Below are positions 22,431-29,836 of a stretch of 32,925 bases of DNA, in pieces. A program made the translations under genes and the position numbers. Source of the stretch: a virus. Position 1 is the stretch's first letter; every line of letters begins with the position of its first letter. Where the stretch lies: positions 1-32,925 of the IMG/VR virus record IMGVR_UViG_3300018421_005007. One strand, written 5' to 3'. The notes under the pieces were generated by a model. The model was not told where the DNA came from and ran no database searches. It saw only the letters and a list, made by a program, of their open reading frames with translations.

Positions 22431-23169
22431 TAAAAAAATCATTAATGAAGGTTTAAGAGGTGGCGATCTTAAGGATCTTGTGTATCCTATGTTTGAAGTT
22501 GATACATTCCGATCAAAGATGGGAGAAGATAAGGACGTTGTTGTCCTAACGTTCCAAGCAAAAGACAGAGCACCAGCGAAAGATTTTATGGAGTTTGTTG
22601 AAAAAGGTTATCCATTTGTATTGGATGCTGATGTTAGTGCTGGTGAAAACATGGAAGGCGAATATAGCATATTCGTGGAAATGGAAAGAACACCAAAAAT
22701 TTATGACAACATTCAGGAATTATTGTTTGGTGTTTCTAGGCTTTCTGGAATAGGAGATTGGGAATTTAAATACTATAAAGAAAAGAAAAACTCTCCTGCA
22801 ACAGTTGAAAATTTAAAAAAGAAAATTCCTTCAAGTTCAAAAATTTATGAACAGGCATTGCAAAAATTTAGAACTGACGAAATGAAAGAATTCTTTAGCA
22901 AGACTCTTATGGATGATCTTGTTTTAGAAAACGATGTAATTACCATTAAGAAACCCTTTGATGTCGAAGTTAAACTGAGACTGGTTAAGGAAGGAGATAA
23001 CAATCATATTCTTGAGGATATTGATGGTCCTAGTGTTAGCGAAGAAGCAATGGCTGAAATATTTTGGCTAACAAAAGTAATGGGTGATTATAACATTGGA
23101 AAATTTGGTGACAATAATTTTGTTTTTACCAATGGTTCCAAATCAATGATATTACAAAGGATAATTTAA
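22420..23169 (+). CDS. conserved T4-like phage protein, function unknown (249 aa)
   Basis: 249 residues overlapping the previous gene by 11 bases. It begins INEGLRGGDLKDLVYPMFEVDTFRSKMGEDKDVVVLTF and has a clear alpha/beta layout: VFVEMERTP-type strands, a hinge (KEKKNSPATVENLKKKIPSS), and a C-terminal MGDYNIGKFGDNNFVFTNG before a basic end. Similar proteins occur in cyanophages next to the same partner, but no activity is known to me. The conserved order of the pair suggests a two-subunit structural or regulatory unit. The next gene starts directly after its stop. Confidence 0.75.
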   Translation: MDSNKKIINEGLRGGDLKDLVYPMFEVDTFRSKMGEDKDVVVLTFQAKDRAPAKDFMEFVEKGYPFVLDADVSAGENMEGEYSIFVEMERTPKIYDNIQELLFGVSRLSGIGDWEFKYYKEKKNSPATVENLKKKIPSSSKIYEQALQKFRTDEMKEFFSKTLMDDLVLENDVITIKKPFDVEVKLRLVKEGDNNHILEDIDGPSVSEEAMAEIFWLTKVMGDYNIGKFGDNNFVFTNGSKSMILQRII

Positions 23170-23682
23170 ATGGCATCTGCAAACTACGATAAGTGTTTAG
23201 AAACAATACTTCATCACGAAGGTGGATATGTAAACCATCCAAAAGACCCTGGCGGGGAAACCAACCTAGGTGTTACTAAAAGAGTTTACGAAGAATGGGG
23301 TGGAACAAAGGACATGAAAGACCTAACGGTCGAGGATGTTGCTCCAATCTATAAGAAAAATTATTGGGATAAAATGAAGGGTGATGATTTGCCTGCAGGT
23401 TTAGACCTATGTGTGTTTGACTTTGGTGTTAACGCAGGTCCAGGTCGTTCAGCAAAATATTTGCAAACCATGATCGGAACAGTTGCTGATGGTGGCATTG
23501 GTCCTAATACACTAAGAGCATTATCAACTTATATTGATGCAGAAGGTGTTGAAGGTGCTATCAAAAATTTCCAAGCAGCACGCCAATCATATTATGAATC
23601 ATTAAGCACCTTTGAAACATTCGGTAGAGGTTGGACTCGCAGAGTTGATGAAACTACTGAACTTGCACTATCAATGGTATGA
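23170..23682 (+). CDS. endolysin, GH108 family N-acetylmuramidase
   Basis: 170 residues, typical for the family. The N-terminal catalytic signature HHEGGYVNHPKDPGGETNLGVT includes the general-acid Glu17. The conserved YKKNYWDKMKGDDLPAGLDLCVFDFGVNAG and VADGGIGPNTL segments follow, the latter being the peptidoglycan-binding C-terminal part. It cuts the glycan backbone of peptidoglycan at lysis. There is no signal peptide, so it needs a holin to cross the inner membrane. It begins the lysis cassette and its stop overlaps the tiny zinc-ribbon gene (ATGA). Confidence 0.93.
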   Translation: MASANYDKCLETILHHEGGYVNHPKDPGGETNLGVTKRVYEEWGGTKDMKDLTVEDVAPIYKKNYWDKMKGDDLPAGLDLCVFDFGVNAGPGRSAKYLQTMIGTVADGGIGPNTLRALSTYIDAEGVEGAIKNFQAARQSYYESLSTFETFGRGWTRRVDETTELALSMV

Positions 23683-23837
23683 GTAAATACTGCCAAAATT
23701 GCGGTAGACAACACGAAGGTAGATTGGTAGAAACCTTTACTGACGGTGACGGACAGCCAATCGATATAGTGGTTTGTGAGAATCCGAGATATAATACAAA
23801 TATATCATTAGCAGATTTTTGGAGATATTATGTTTAG
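23679..23837 (+). CDS. tiny zinc-ribbon-like protein in the lysis cassette (52 aa)
   Basis: 52 residues, starting at the ATGA overlap with the endolysin stop and ending 8 bases into the i-spanin gene. It begins MSKYCQNCGRQHEGRLVETF and has Cys5, Cys8, His12 and Cys33, a plausible three-Cys/one-His metal site. The middle, TDGDGQPIDIVVCENPRY, is compact and polar. Tight overlap on both sides argues that it is a real gene. No function is known to me; it could regulate lysis timing or be an unrelated passenger. Confidence 0.7.
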   Translation: MSKYCQNCGRQHEGRLVETFTDGDGQPIDIVVCENPRYNTNISLADFWRYYV

Positions 23838-24315
23838 TTCAATCAAGATTGCGTTAGTATTAGTAATGTTAGCAGGCGCCGGCGGAGGCTTTATGTATGT
23901 AAAGACTCTTAAGAGTGATCTTGCTATTAGTGAAGCAAACAATGCAAAACTTCAAGACAGTGTTGCAGAACAGCAATCAGTCATTGAGCAACAGAAAAAA
24001 GACTTTACTGCTATATTGGCCGCAAACAAAGAACTCGAAGATAAGAACAGAGTTCTTCAAGCAGAATTTAAAAATCTAGATGAGCGTTTCAACAAAATTA
24101 ATGGCAAGGGAGAAGTTAGAGATATCGGAAAACTTGCCATTGATAGAGATAAAGCAGTTGAGCGTATTATTAACAATGCATCTAAAAAGGCAATGCGATG
24201 TGTAGAAATTGCTATGGGTGCAGAACTAACGGAGGCAGAGAAAAATGCTACTAAGAAATCTGAGATCAATTCAGAGTGTCCTAGTCTTGCTAATCCTAAC
24301 TACGTTCCTTACTAG
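23830..24315 (+). CDS. i-spanin (Rz-like inner-membrane spanin subunit)
   Basis: 161 residues behind GGAG (23821-23824). One N-terminal transmembrane helix (about 5-23, IKIALVLVMLAGAGGGFMYV) is followed by a long heptad coiled coil rich in Gln/Glu/Lys (about 26-100, ISEANNAKLQDSVAEQQSVI and onward), the design of an Rz-type i-spanin. The C-terminus has two cysteines and ends in NPNYVPY. Spanins fuse the inner and outer membranes in the last step of lysis. The identity is supported by the overlapping lipoprotein gene that starts 71 bases before its end, the classical Rz/Rz1 layout. Confidence 0.82.
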   Translation: MFSSIKIALVLVMLAGAGGGFMYVKTLKSDLAISEANNAKLQDSVAEQQSVIEQQKKDFTAILAANKELEDKNRVLQAEFKNLDERFNKINGKGEVRDIGKLAIDRDKAVERIINNASKKAMRCVEIAMGAELTEAEKNATKKSEINSECPSLANPNYVPY

Positions 24316-24628
24316 TTGTAGCACAGTTCAGAAGTTAGACATTTTTAAGACCGAAGTTAAAAGAGAACCTCTTAACTTGGAAAATCCTGCGACTCCTAAA
24401 ATGGAAGAACTAAAGTTCATTATTATCCATAGCCAGAACGCAGAAGAAGTATTTGCTAAAATGAAAGAGCAAGGAAAGGATCCTGTGCTGTTTGGTTTAA
24501 GCGATGAAGACTATGAAACACTTGCTAAGAATTTTGCACAGATACGTGCATATATGATTAAACAACAACTGATAATAGACAAGTATAAGGAATACTATGA
24601 ACCAGTTGAGGAACTTAAATCAGAATAA
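24245..24628 (+). CDS. o-spanin (Rz1-like outer-membrane lipoprotein)
   Basis: 127 residues in a different frame from the i-spanin, overlapping it by 71 bases, with GGAGG (24231-24235) 9 bases before ATG 24245. A signal sequence (RNLRSIQSVLVLLILTTFL) ends in the lipobox LTSC, with the acylated Cys25. The mature part is 103 residues, longer and less Pro-rich than lambda Rz1, with a helical charged C-terminus (AQIRAYMIKQQLIIDKYKEYY). It would be anchored in the outer membrane and pair with the i-spanin across the periplasm, implying a Gram-negative host. Confidence 0.85.
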   Translation: MLLRNLRSIQSVLVLLILTTFLTSCSTVQKLDIFKTEVKREPLNLENPATPKMEELKFIIIHSQNAEEVFAKMKEQGKDPVLFGLSDEDYETLAKNFAQIRAYMIKQQLIIDKYKEYYEPVEELKSE

Positions 24629-24632
24629 ATAC
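24625..24632 (+). promoter_or_regulatory. late promoter box ATAAATAC (holin-like gene)
   Basis: It overlaps the o-spanin stop. Predicted start near 24637 gives a 19-base leader with AAAAGGAG (24642-24649) before ATG 24656. Confidence 0.65.
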
Positions 24633-24655
24633 TAGCATATTAAAAGGAGCGAATT

Positions 24656-24970
24656 ATGCCAGAAGAAAAGAAGCCAGCAGATTTAACCAAAAAGGTTAAT
24701 GTTGAACTAGAAGTTGATACTTCTGTAAAGGATCTTGGTCCTAATCCATATGCTAAATTAATACACCTAGCAAGAGCCGTTGATAGTTGGAGAATTTTTC
24801 CACGTGTGTTTATTACCACTTACATCATTCTATTATACAAATGTGTAATTTGGTATATGAATTTGCCCAATCCAACAATGGAACAATCCGGTTTAATTAG
24901 TATTGTAGTTGGTGCTGGTGCTGCTTGGTTTGGTTTATATACTGGATCTAGCAAGAAACTAGACAAATAA
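24656..24970 (+). CDS. candidate holin, two-helix membrane protein (104 aa)
   Basis: 104 residues with a polar 45-residue N-terminus, transmembrane helix 1 (about 50-69, RVFITTYIILLYKCVIWYM), a short loop (NLPNPTMEQSG) and helix 2 (79-97, GLISIVVGAGAAWFGLYTG), then a lysine tail. The GAGAAWFGLYTG helix is typical of small phage holins found beside endolysins. It follows the endolysin and spanin genes and has its own late box, so a holin that opens the inner membrane is the best reading. The topology would leave both ends in the cytoplasm. Not proven by any catalytic motif. Confidence 0.65.
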   Translation: MPEEKKPADLTKKVNVELEVDTSVKDLGPNPYAKLIHLARAVDSWRIFPRVFITTYIILLYKCVIWYMNLPNPTMEQSGLISIVVGAGAAWFGLYTGSSKKLDK

Positions 24971-25039
24971 AAAAATTTTTTAACCAACAAGATCTATGTT
25001 AAATAATAAAGGATTGCTTAAGGAGGATCCTTTACTATT
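24968..25039 (+). promoter_or_regulatory. dnaJ upstream region: A7T6 palindrome, late-like box, hairpin around RBS
   Basis: A7T6 (24969-24981) lies at the end of the holin-like gene. A TTAAATAA box (core 25000-25005) predicts a start near 25011. An inverted repeat, AAAGGAT (25008-25014) with ATCCTTT (25027-25033), encloses AGGAGG (25021-25026) in its loop, 13 bases before ATG 25040. The hairpin could present or hide the ribosome site in transcripts coming from further upstream. Confidence 0.4.
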
Positions 25040-25882
25040 ATGGACTACTATTCTACACTAGGTATAAACCGAAATGCTAGCCAGGAAGAAATCAAAAAGG
25101 CATACAAAAAAATGTCTATGCAGCATCATCCTGATAGAACGGGCGGAGATGATTCAAAGTTTAAGGAAATAAACGAAGCCTACCAGACCCTTAACGATCC
25201 CCAAAAGAAACAAATGTATGATCAGTATGGTTCTACTGATCCTAGACAACACCAATTCCGCTCAGGAGATTTTCATTTTAACTTTAACGGGTCTCCTTTT
25301 AGCGGAGGCATGGACGAAATGTTTGAACAGTTTTTTGGCGGTGGTTTTGGTCAACGCCAGAGAGCAAATCGTCCAATACAGGTTGCCGTTGACGTAACAT
25401 TAGAAGATGTTCTAAACGGAAAAACAATGGGCATGGAAATACAACTTCCTACGGGCAGAACCAAAGTAGTTACAGTTGATATTCCTGTCGGAGTGGAACA
25501 CGGACAACAGATTAGATATAGAGGAATGGGAGAGCAAAACAATCCTAATTTGCCTCCGGGTGATTTAATTATTACAACCAGAGTAAGAAAACATTCAATA
25601 TTTGATCGTTATGGAGATAATATTGTTTGCGAAATTCCTATAAATGTGTTAGAATTAATAACAGGCACAAAAACTAAAATTCAAACACTTGATAGAAAGA
25701 GCATTGAAATAAACATACCAAAAGGCACACAACCAGATACTGTTCTAAGTTGCAGAGGAGAAGGACTACCCAATATGAGAACAAAGCAAAGAGGAAATTT
25801 GCAAATTAGAATCAAGGGAAAAATTCCTACGCTCAACACAGAACAGTTAAATAGAATTAAAGATATTAAAGATGGAATATAA
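25040..25882 (+). CDS. DnaJ/Hsp40 co-chaperone without zinc finger (CbpA-like)
   Basis: 280 residues. The J domain (residues 1-65) carries the HPD motif (His30-Asp32), which stimulates DnaK ATPase. A short Gly/Phe linker follows (FHFNFNGSPFSGG... FGGGFGQ), then two client-binding beta domains (from IQVAVDVTLEDVL, with GDLIITTRVRKH and CRGEGLPNM). The four-repeat zinc finger of class A DnaJ is absent, so it is a class B, CbpA-type protein. It would recruit host DnaK to phage or host proteins. It overlaps the deformylase gene by 11 bases and begins the proteostasis cassette. Confidence 0.93.
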   Translation: MDYYSTLGINRNASQEEIKKAYKKMSMQHHPDRTGGDDSKFKEINEAYQTLNDPQKKQMYDQYGSTDPRQHQFRSGDFHFNFNGSPFSGGMDEMFEQFFGGGFGQRQRANRPIQVAVDVTLEDVLNGKTMGMEIQLPTGRTKVVTVDIPVGVEHGQQIRYRGMGEQNNPNLPPGDLIITTRVRKHSIFDRYGDNIVCEIPINVLELITGTKTKIQTLDRKSIEINIPKGTQPDTVLSCRGEGLPNMRTKQRGNLQIRIKGKIPTLNTEQLNRIKDIKDGI

Positions 25883-26411
25883 ACTAGACATAGACTATAA
25901 ATTAGGATTACACGAAGCACTTAACCAATCCAGTGAAGTGTGGGATTTCGGCAAAGAAAAATATGATCCTGAAAAATTAGAATGGGATATGTGTAATTTT
26001 ATGATTCAAAACAAGGGCATTGGATTGGCTGCAAATCAAATCGATCTTAAGAAAAGAGTTTTTGTTATGGGCAGCACGGACCTACCGAATTTTCCTAAAC
26101 CCTTTGCACTTTTCAATCCTACAATTCTAGAAGTTAGTAAAGAGAGAGTTCTTGACACAGAAGGCTGTTTAAGTTTTCCAGGTTTACTATTAAAAGTTTC
26201 AAGACCATCCTGGATAGTAGGGCAATGGCAAAACGCCAAGGGCGAAACAAAAGAAGGAAAGATTCAAGGTTATCTTGCAAAATGTTTTCAACATGAATTT
26301 GATCACCTAAATGGTGTATGTTTTGTTGACAGAGTGGGTAAACTGAAGTTACAATTAGCACTTAAGAAATTAGACAAGTTGAGGAAAAAAATAAAAAATG
26401 ATAGAGCCTAG
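25872..26411 (+). CDS. def: peptide deformylase
   Basis: 179 residues with all three deformylase motifs: GIGLAANQ (49-56), EGCLSFP with metal ligand Cys99, and QHEFDHLNG with His141, catalytic Glu142 and His145. It removes the formyl group from nascent proteins. Phage versions are known in marine cyanophages, where they may keep maturation of new proteins going under heavy synthesis; that role is inferred here. The C-terminus is a longer basic helix (KLKLQLALKKLDKLRKKIK), perhaps for ribosome contact. Gene overlaps of 11 and 14 bases place it firmly between dnaJ and clpA. Confidence 0.95.
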   Translation: MEYKLDIDYKLGLHEALNQSSEVWDFGKEKYDPEKLEWDMCNFMIQNKGIGLAANQIDLKKRVFVMGSTDLPNFPKPFALFNPTILEVSKERVLDTEGCLSFPGLLLKVSRPSWIVGQWQNAKGETKEGKIQGYLAKCFQHEFDHLNGVCFVDRVGKLKLQLALKKLDKLRKKIKNDRA

Positions 26412-28749
26412 TAAACAACTACAGCAGATATTTGATTCGTCTGTTCAAATAGCACAAAAATATAACCACAGACTTATCACAATAGAACATTTGGTTCTTG
26501 CAATAGTATCAGACGAAGAAGCAGCCAAGGGTCTTGCTGCGTATGGTGCTGATGTTGATTACATTCGAAGCAATTTAGAACACTATCTTAAAACTAATCT
26601 ACAGGACATTGTAGCCACTGAAGGTAACGTTGTTCCTAAGAAAACTAATTCAGTAGAGCGTGTTTTAAATAGATGCTTCACACAGGTTTTATTCAGTGGT
26701 AGACAACAGATGGAAACTGCTGATGTTATCATTAGTGTGTTGTCTGAAAAGAATTCATTTGGCTTTTATTTCCTAACAAAGGGAGGTATTGCCAAGGATA
26801 AATTTGTCCAGCATTTCCAAAAACATTATGTGGAAGAGGATGACTTCTTTGATGAGGAAAGAGATATAGCACTTAACGAAGATCAAGTTGATAAGATCAT
26901 TAATCAATTTTCAGAAAATTTAAGTTTAAAAGCCAAGCAAAAAGTTATTGATCCTGTCATAGGACGAGAAAACGAACTTGAAGATATTACTCTTGTTTTA
27001 GCACGTAGGCAAAAATCAAATGTTTTGATGGTAGGTGATCCTGGTGTGGGTAAAACTGCTATTGCCGAAGGACTTGCACGCAAGATTTTTGAAAAGAAAG
27101 TTCCTAAGTTTATTCAAGATCATACTGTTTATAGTTTAGATATCGGATCATTGGTTGCTGGTTCAAAGTATCGTGGCGATTTTGAAGAAAGAATTAAGGC
27201 TGTTCTAACAGCGTTACAAAGAAAAGGCAAGGTTATCCTATTCATTGACGAAGCACACATGATGAGTGGTGCAGGCACAGCAAGTCAAAGTTCCAATGAT
27301 CTAGCAAACATGCTAAAGCCAGCACTTGCAAAAGGAAACCTAAAGGTTATTGCTTCCACTACCTGGGAAGAATATCGCAAATACTTTGAAAAGGATCGTG
27401 CGTTGATGCGTAGATTCCAGCGTGTTACGCTAGATGAACCGTCAGAAGAACTAACTGTTAAAATTATTAAGGGCATTAGAAAATACTACGAAAAATTCCA
27501 TAACGTTGCTATTACCGAAGAAGCAATCGAACAGGCAGTAAAACTTTCAGTCAAATACATGGCTGATAAGAAACTGCCTGATAAAGCCATTGACATTATT
27601 GATTGTGCATCAGCAAGATACAAACTTAACGATGATCCTGTTGAGAAAGGCATTCAACAGATTGTTGATGTTGAACAGGTAACATATGAACTATCTAAAA
27701 TGATCGGAATGCCTTTAGAAACTGTTGCACAGAAGGAAAGCAAAAATCTTTCAGGCTTGGAAGATTCCATGAAGTCAGCAGTGTTTGGGCAGGACGAAGC
27801 AGTGGAAACACTGTTAGATAAGATCTTTGTTGCACAGGCAGGATTAAAAACTCCGAACAAACCGATAGGTAGTTTCTTGTTCCTAGGGCCAACTGGTTGT
27901 GGTAAGACAGAAACAGCAAAACAGTTAAGCGAAAAGATGGGAATGAACTTAATTAGATTTGATATGAGTGAATATCAAGAGAAACATTCCGTTGCAAGAC
28001 TGATTGGTGCGCCTCCGGGTTATGTTGGATACGAGGAAAATGCAGGGCAACTAATTACTAAACTACAGGAAAATCCTAATTCAATATTATTGTTAGATGA
28101 AATTGAAAAGGCGCATCGTGATGTATCAAACATCTTACTTCAATTTATGGACAATGGATTTGTTACCGGAAGCAACGGAAAACAAGCGGACGGAAGAAAT
28201 ACGATTCTTATCATGACATCAAATTTAGGTGCGGCTGACAATGAAAACAATACCATTGGCTTTGGCGAACTGGAAAAGAATGATGAGGATGATAAAGCGG
28301 TTAAAAACTTTTTTGCTCCTGAATTCCGTAATAGATTAGATGCAACAATTAAATTTGCAAAACTATCAAATACTGTTGTTGAATCGATTGTTAAGAAATT
28401 CATTGACGAATTAAATTCTCAACTTAAAGATAAGAACATCATAATCAATGCAGACAATGATACTGTTTCGTGGTTATCCGATAAAGGGTATAGTCCTAAG
28501 ATGGGTGCAAGACCTTTGGGCAGAGTAATAGATTCTAAAATTAAAACTCCTCTTAGTAAGAGAGTTCTATTTGGCGATCTTGTTGATGGTGGTAAAGTTT
28601 CTATTTCTATTGAAAACGATGAACCTACATTTACTGTAACTCCTATGCCTAAACCCTTAACCAAGGCAGAGCGAAAAGCACTCAAGGCTCAAGCAGCAGA
28701 AGAGAAACAGAATGCAGAAAAACAAACTACCGAATCCGAAGAAAACTAA
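26398..28749 (+). CDS. clpA: ClpA-type AAA+ protein unfoldase
   Basis: 783 residues, near the size of E. coli ClpA. It has an N-domain (1-150), then two AAA+ modules: Walker A1 GDPGVGKT (213-220) with LFIDEAHMM, and Walker A2 GPTGCGKT (497-504) with LLLDEIEKAH. The long ClpB middle coiled coil is absent. Before APEFRNRLD is an IGF tripeptide (residues 620-622), matching the IGL/IGF loop by which ClpA and ClpX dock on ClpP. It should unfold proteins for the host ClpP protease, since no clpP is seen here. The C-terminal 40 residues are a charged Lys/Glu/Ala tail. It overlaps the next gene by 38 bases. Confidence 0.95.
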   Translation: MIEPSKQLQQIFDSSVQIAQKYNHRLITIEHLVLAIVSDEEAAKGLAAYGADVDYIRSNLEHYLKTNLQDIVATEGNVVPKKTNSVERVLNRCFTQVLFSGRQQMETADVIISVLSEKNSFGFYFLTKGGIAKDKFVQHFQKHYVEEDDFFDEERDIALNEDQVDKIINQFSENLSLKAKQKVIDPVIGRENELEDITLVLARRQKSNVLMVGDPGVGKTAIAEGLARKIFEKKVPKFIQDHTVYSLDIGSLVAGSKYRGDFEERIKAVLTALQRKGKVILFIDEAHMMSGAGTASQSSNDLANMLKPALAKGNLKVIASTTWEEYRKYFEKDRALMRRFQRVTLDEPSEELTVKIIKGIRKYYEKFHNVAITEEAIEQAVKLSVKYMADKKLPDKAIDIIDCASARYKLNDDPVEKGIQQIVDVEQVTYELSKMIGMPLETVAQKESKNLSGLEDSMKSAVFGQDEAVETLLDKIFVAQAGLKTPNKPIGSFLFLGPTGCGKTETAKQLSEKMGMNLIRFDMSEYQEKHSVARLIGAPPGYVGYEENAGQLITKLQENPNSILLLDEIEKAHRDVSNILLQFMDNGFVTGSNGKQADGRNTILIMTSNLGAADNENNTIGFGELEKNDEDDKAVKNFFAPEFRNRLDATIKFAKLSNTVVESIVKKFIDELNSQLKDKNIIINADNDTVSWLSDKGYSPKMGARPLGRVIDSKIKTPLSKRVLFGDLVDGGKVSISIENDEPTFTVTPMPKPLTKAERKALKAQAAEEKQNAEKQTTESEEN

Positions 28750-29407
28750 GAAAAAGTTTTACAACAAATTCGTATATAAAGTATCCATGACCATGCCTGG
28801 TATAGGAGGGTTAAGATATTTTACACTTAACGAATTTTTGGACATCTGTCAAAAAGAAAAACTAGTAAGCGATCTTGATTTAACCTGGCGAGAAAAGATC
28901 ATGAATGACATGATTAGAAATAAGCACGTCTGGGCACAACTGATACCCTTTATCAATAGTTTTGATAGTAAATCATTTTCCAAGAGGTTGGAAGGTAATA
29001 ATGTAGATTTCTATACTAATGATAAGAAACTATATGACGGTCTGTGCAGTAATTTTTCTGATTTTGTAAGGTTAAGATTTGAACCTCCCAAGGGCAAAGA
29101 ACAGGAAATGCTCGAAGCAGATAAGGTTATATTTGCAAAAAAACTACCACACGATAAGTATCAATACAAGGCATATCTACAACCTCACAAGGTTTCTGCC
29201 GATGATAAGTTAAAATTAGCAGCCTGGATGGATAAACAAATTCCATCGATAACGTTTACTGATTCTATTAGAAACTGGTTAATTAATACTTCGGAAAATT
29301 GGGATAGGAGATACATCTATATTCAGGATGAAAAAACCCTACTCATGATCAAACTGCGAAGTCCACACCTAGTTGGTCAAATTTTCAAATACGAGATTAT
29401 ACGATAA
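28712..29407 (+). CDS. conserved T4-like phage protein, function unknown (231 aa)
   Basis: 231 residues. The first 12 codons overlap clpA; ATG 28712 is the first start, and the next in-frame ATG (28787) would remove the likely KFVYKVSMTMPG strand. The N-terminus is very basic (KNKLPNPKKTKKKFYNKF). Later segments include TLNEFLDICQKEKLVS, a FVRLRFEPPKGKE strand and a C-terminus, YIYIQDEKTLLMIKLRSPHLVG, that I recall in cyanophage homologues. There is no enzyme motif. A nucleic-acid-binding or structural job is possible from the basic start. It ends just upstream of a late box. Confidence 0.7.
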   Translation: MQKNKLPNPKKTKKKFYNKFVYKVSMTMPGIGGLRYFTLNEFLDICQKEKLVSDLDLTWREKIMNDMIRNKHVWAQLIPFINSFDSKSFSKRLEGNNVDFYTNDKKLYDGLCSNFSDFVRLRFEPPKGKEQEMLEADKVIFAKKLPHDKYQYKAYLQPHKVSADDKLKLAAWMDKQIPSITFTDSIRNWLINTSENWDRRYIYIQDEKTLLMIKLRSPHLVGQIFKYEIIR

Positions 29408-29411
29408 ATAC
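29404..29411 (+). promoter_or_regulatory. late promoter box ATAAATAC (123-aa gene)
   Basis: It overlaps the previous stop codon (TAA 29405-29407). Predicted start is near 29416, inside the ATG at 29415, so the mRNA would be leaderless or the real start a base or two away. Confidence 0.6.
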
Positions 29412-29414
29412 AGT

Positions 29415-29786
29415 ATGCTCATAGAAAACAGAACACTACTAGAAAACATTAGTGCGGTAACAACAACTGCACAATATAGCGATAAGAAAAAGGGTGCTGG
29501 ATATCATCTGAATAATGATGGAGTTCACACTGTTTCTATGATCGTAAATGCATTTTTGGGCGATATTACCATACAAGGAACACTATCACAGTATCCTAGC
29601 GATAATGACGATGACTGGGTGGATGTATTAACCTTTGCCGGTGACAGCACACTATACAACCAGCCCAACAACGATGATAGCATTGATTATGACCTTTCTG
29701 ACACGTTTACTGGCAAATTTATATGGATTAGAGCCAAATACGAACTAGAAAACGGCACTATTCGCGAAATTCGCTATAACTATTAA
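29415..29786 (+). CDS. beta-rich protein, function unknown (123 aa)
   Basis: I choose ATG 29415, since the late box just upstream would exclude an earlier in-frame ATG at 29373. The 123-residue protein starts MLIENRTLLENI and is rich in strands (GVHTVSMIVNAFLGDITIQG, WVDVLTFAGDS, GKFIWIRAKYEL, REIRYNY). This looks like a small jelly-roll-type domain, as in phage decoration or fibre proteins. I recall cyanophage proteins with a similar DGLHTVSY...F pattern but no function. No ribosome site is visible, which fits a leaderless transcript. Confidence 0.65.
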   Translation: MLIENRTLLENISAVTTTAQYSDKKKGAGYHLNNDGVHTVSMIVNAFLGDITIQGTLSQYPSDNDDDWVDVLTFAGDSTLYNQPNNDDSIDYDLSDTFTGKFIWIRAKYELENGTIREIRYNY

Positions 29787-29800
29787 ACTTTACTTTTACG

Positions 29801-29808
29801 CTAAATAC
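29801..29808 (+). promoter_or_regulatory. late promoter box CTAAATAC (29.8 kb unit)
   Basis: Predicted start near 29813 gives a 24-base leader with AAAGGA (29823-29828) before ATG 29837. Confidence 0.55.
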
Positions 29809-29836
29809 AGTATAAATCTATTAAAGGAATTATACA

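Noticed and set aside
22767-22774. TTAAATAC inside the 249-residue gene
   Set aside because: Internal to coding sequence with no gene start downstream within a sensible distance.
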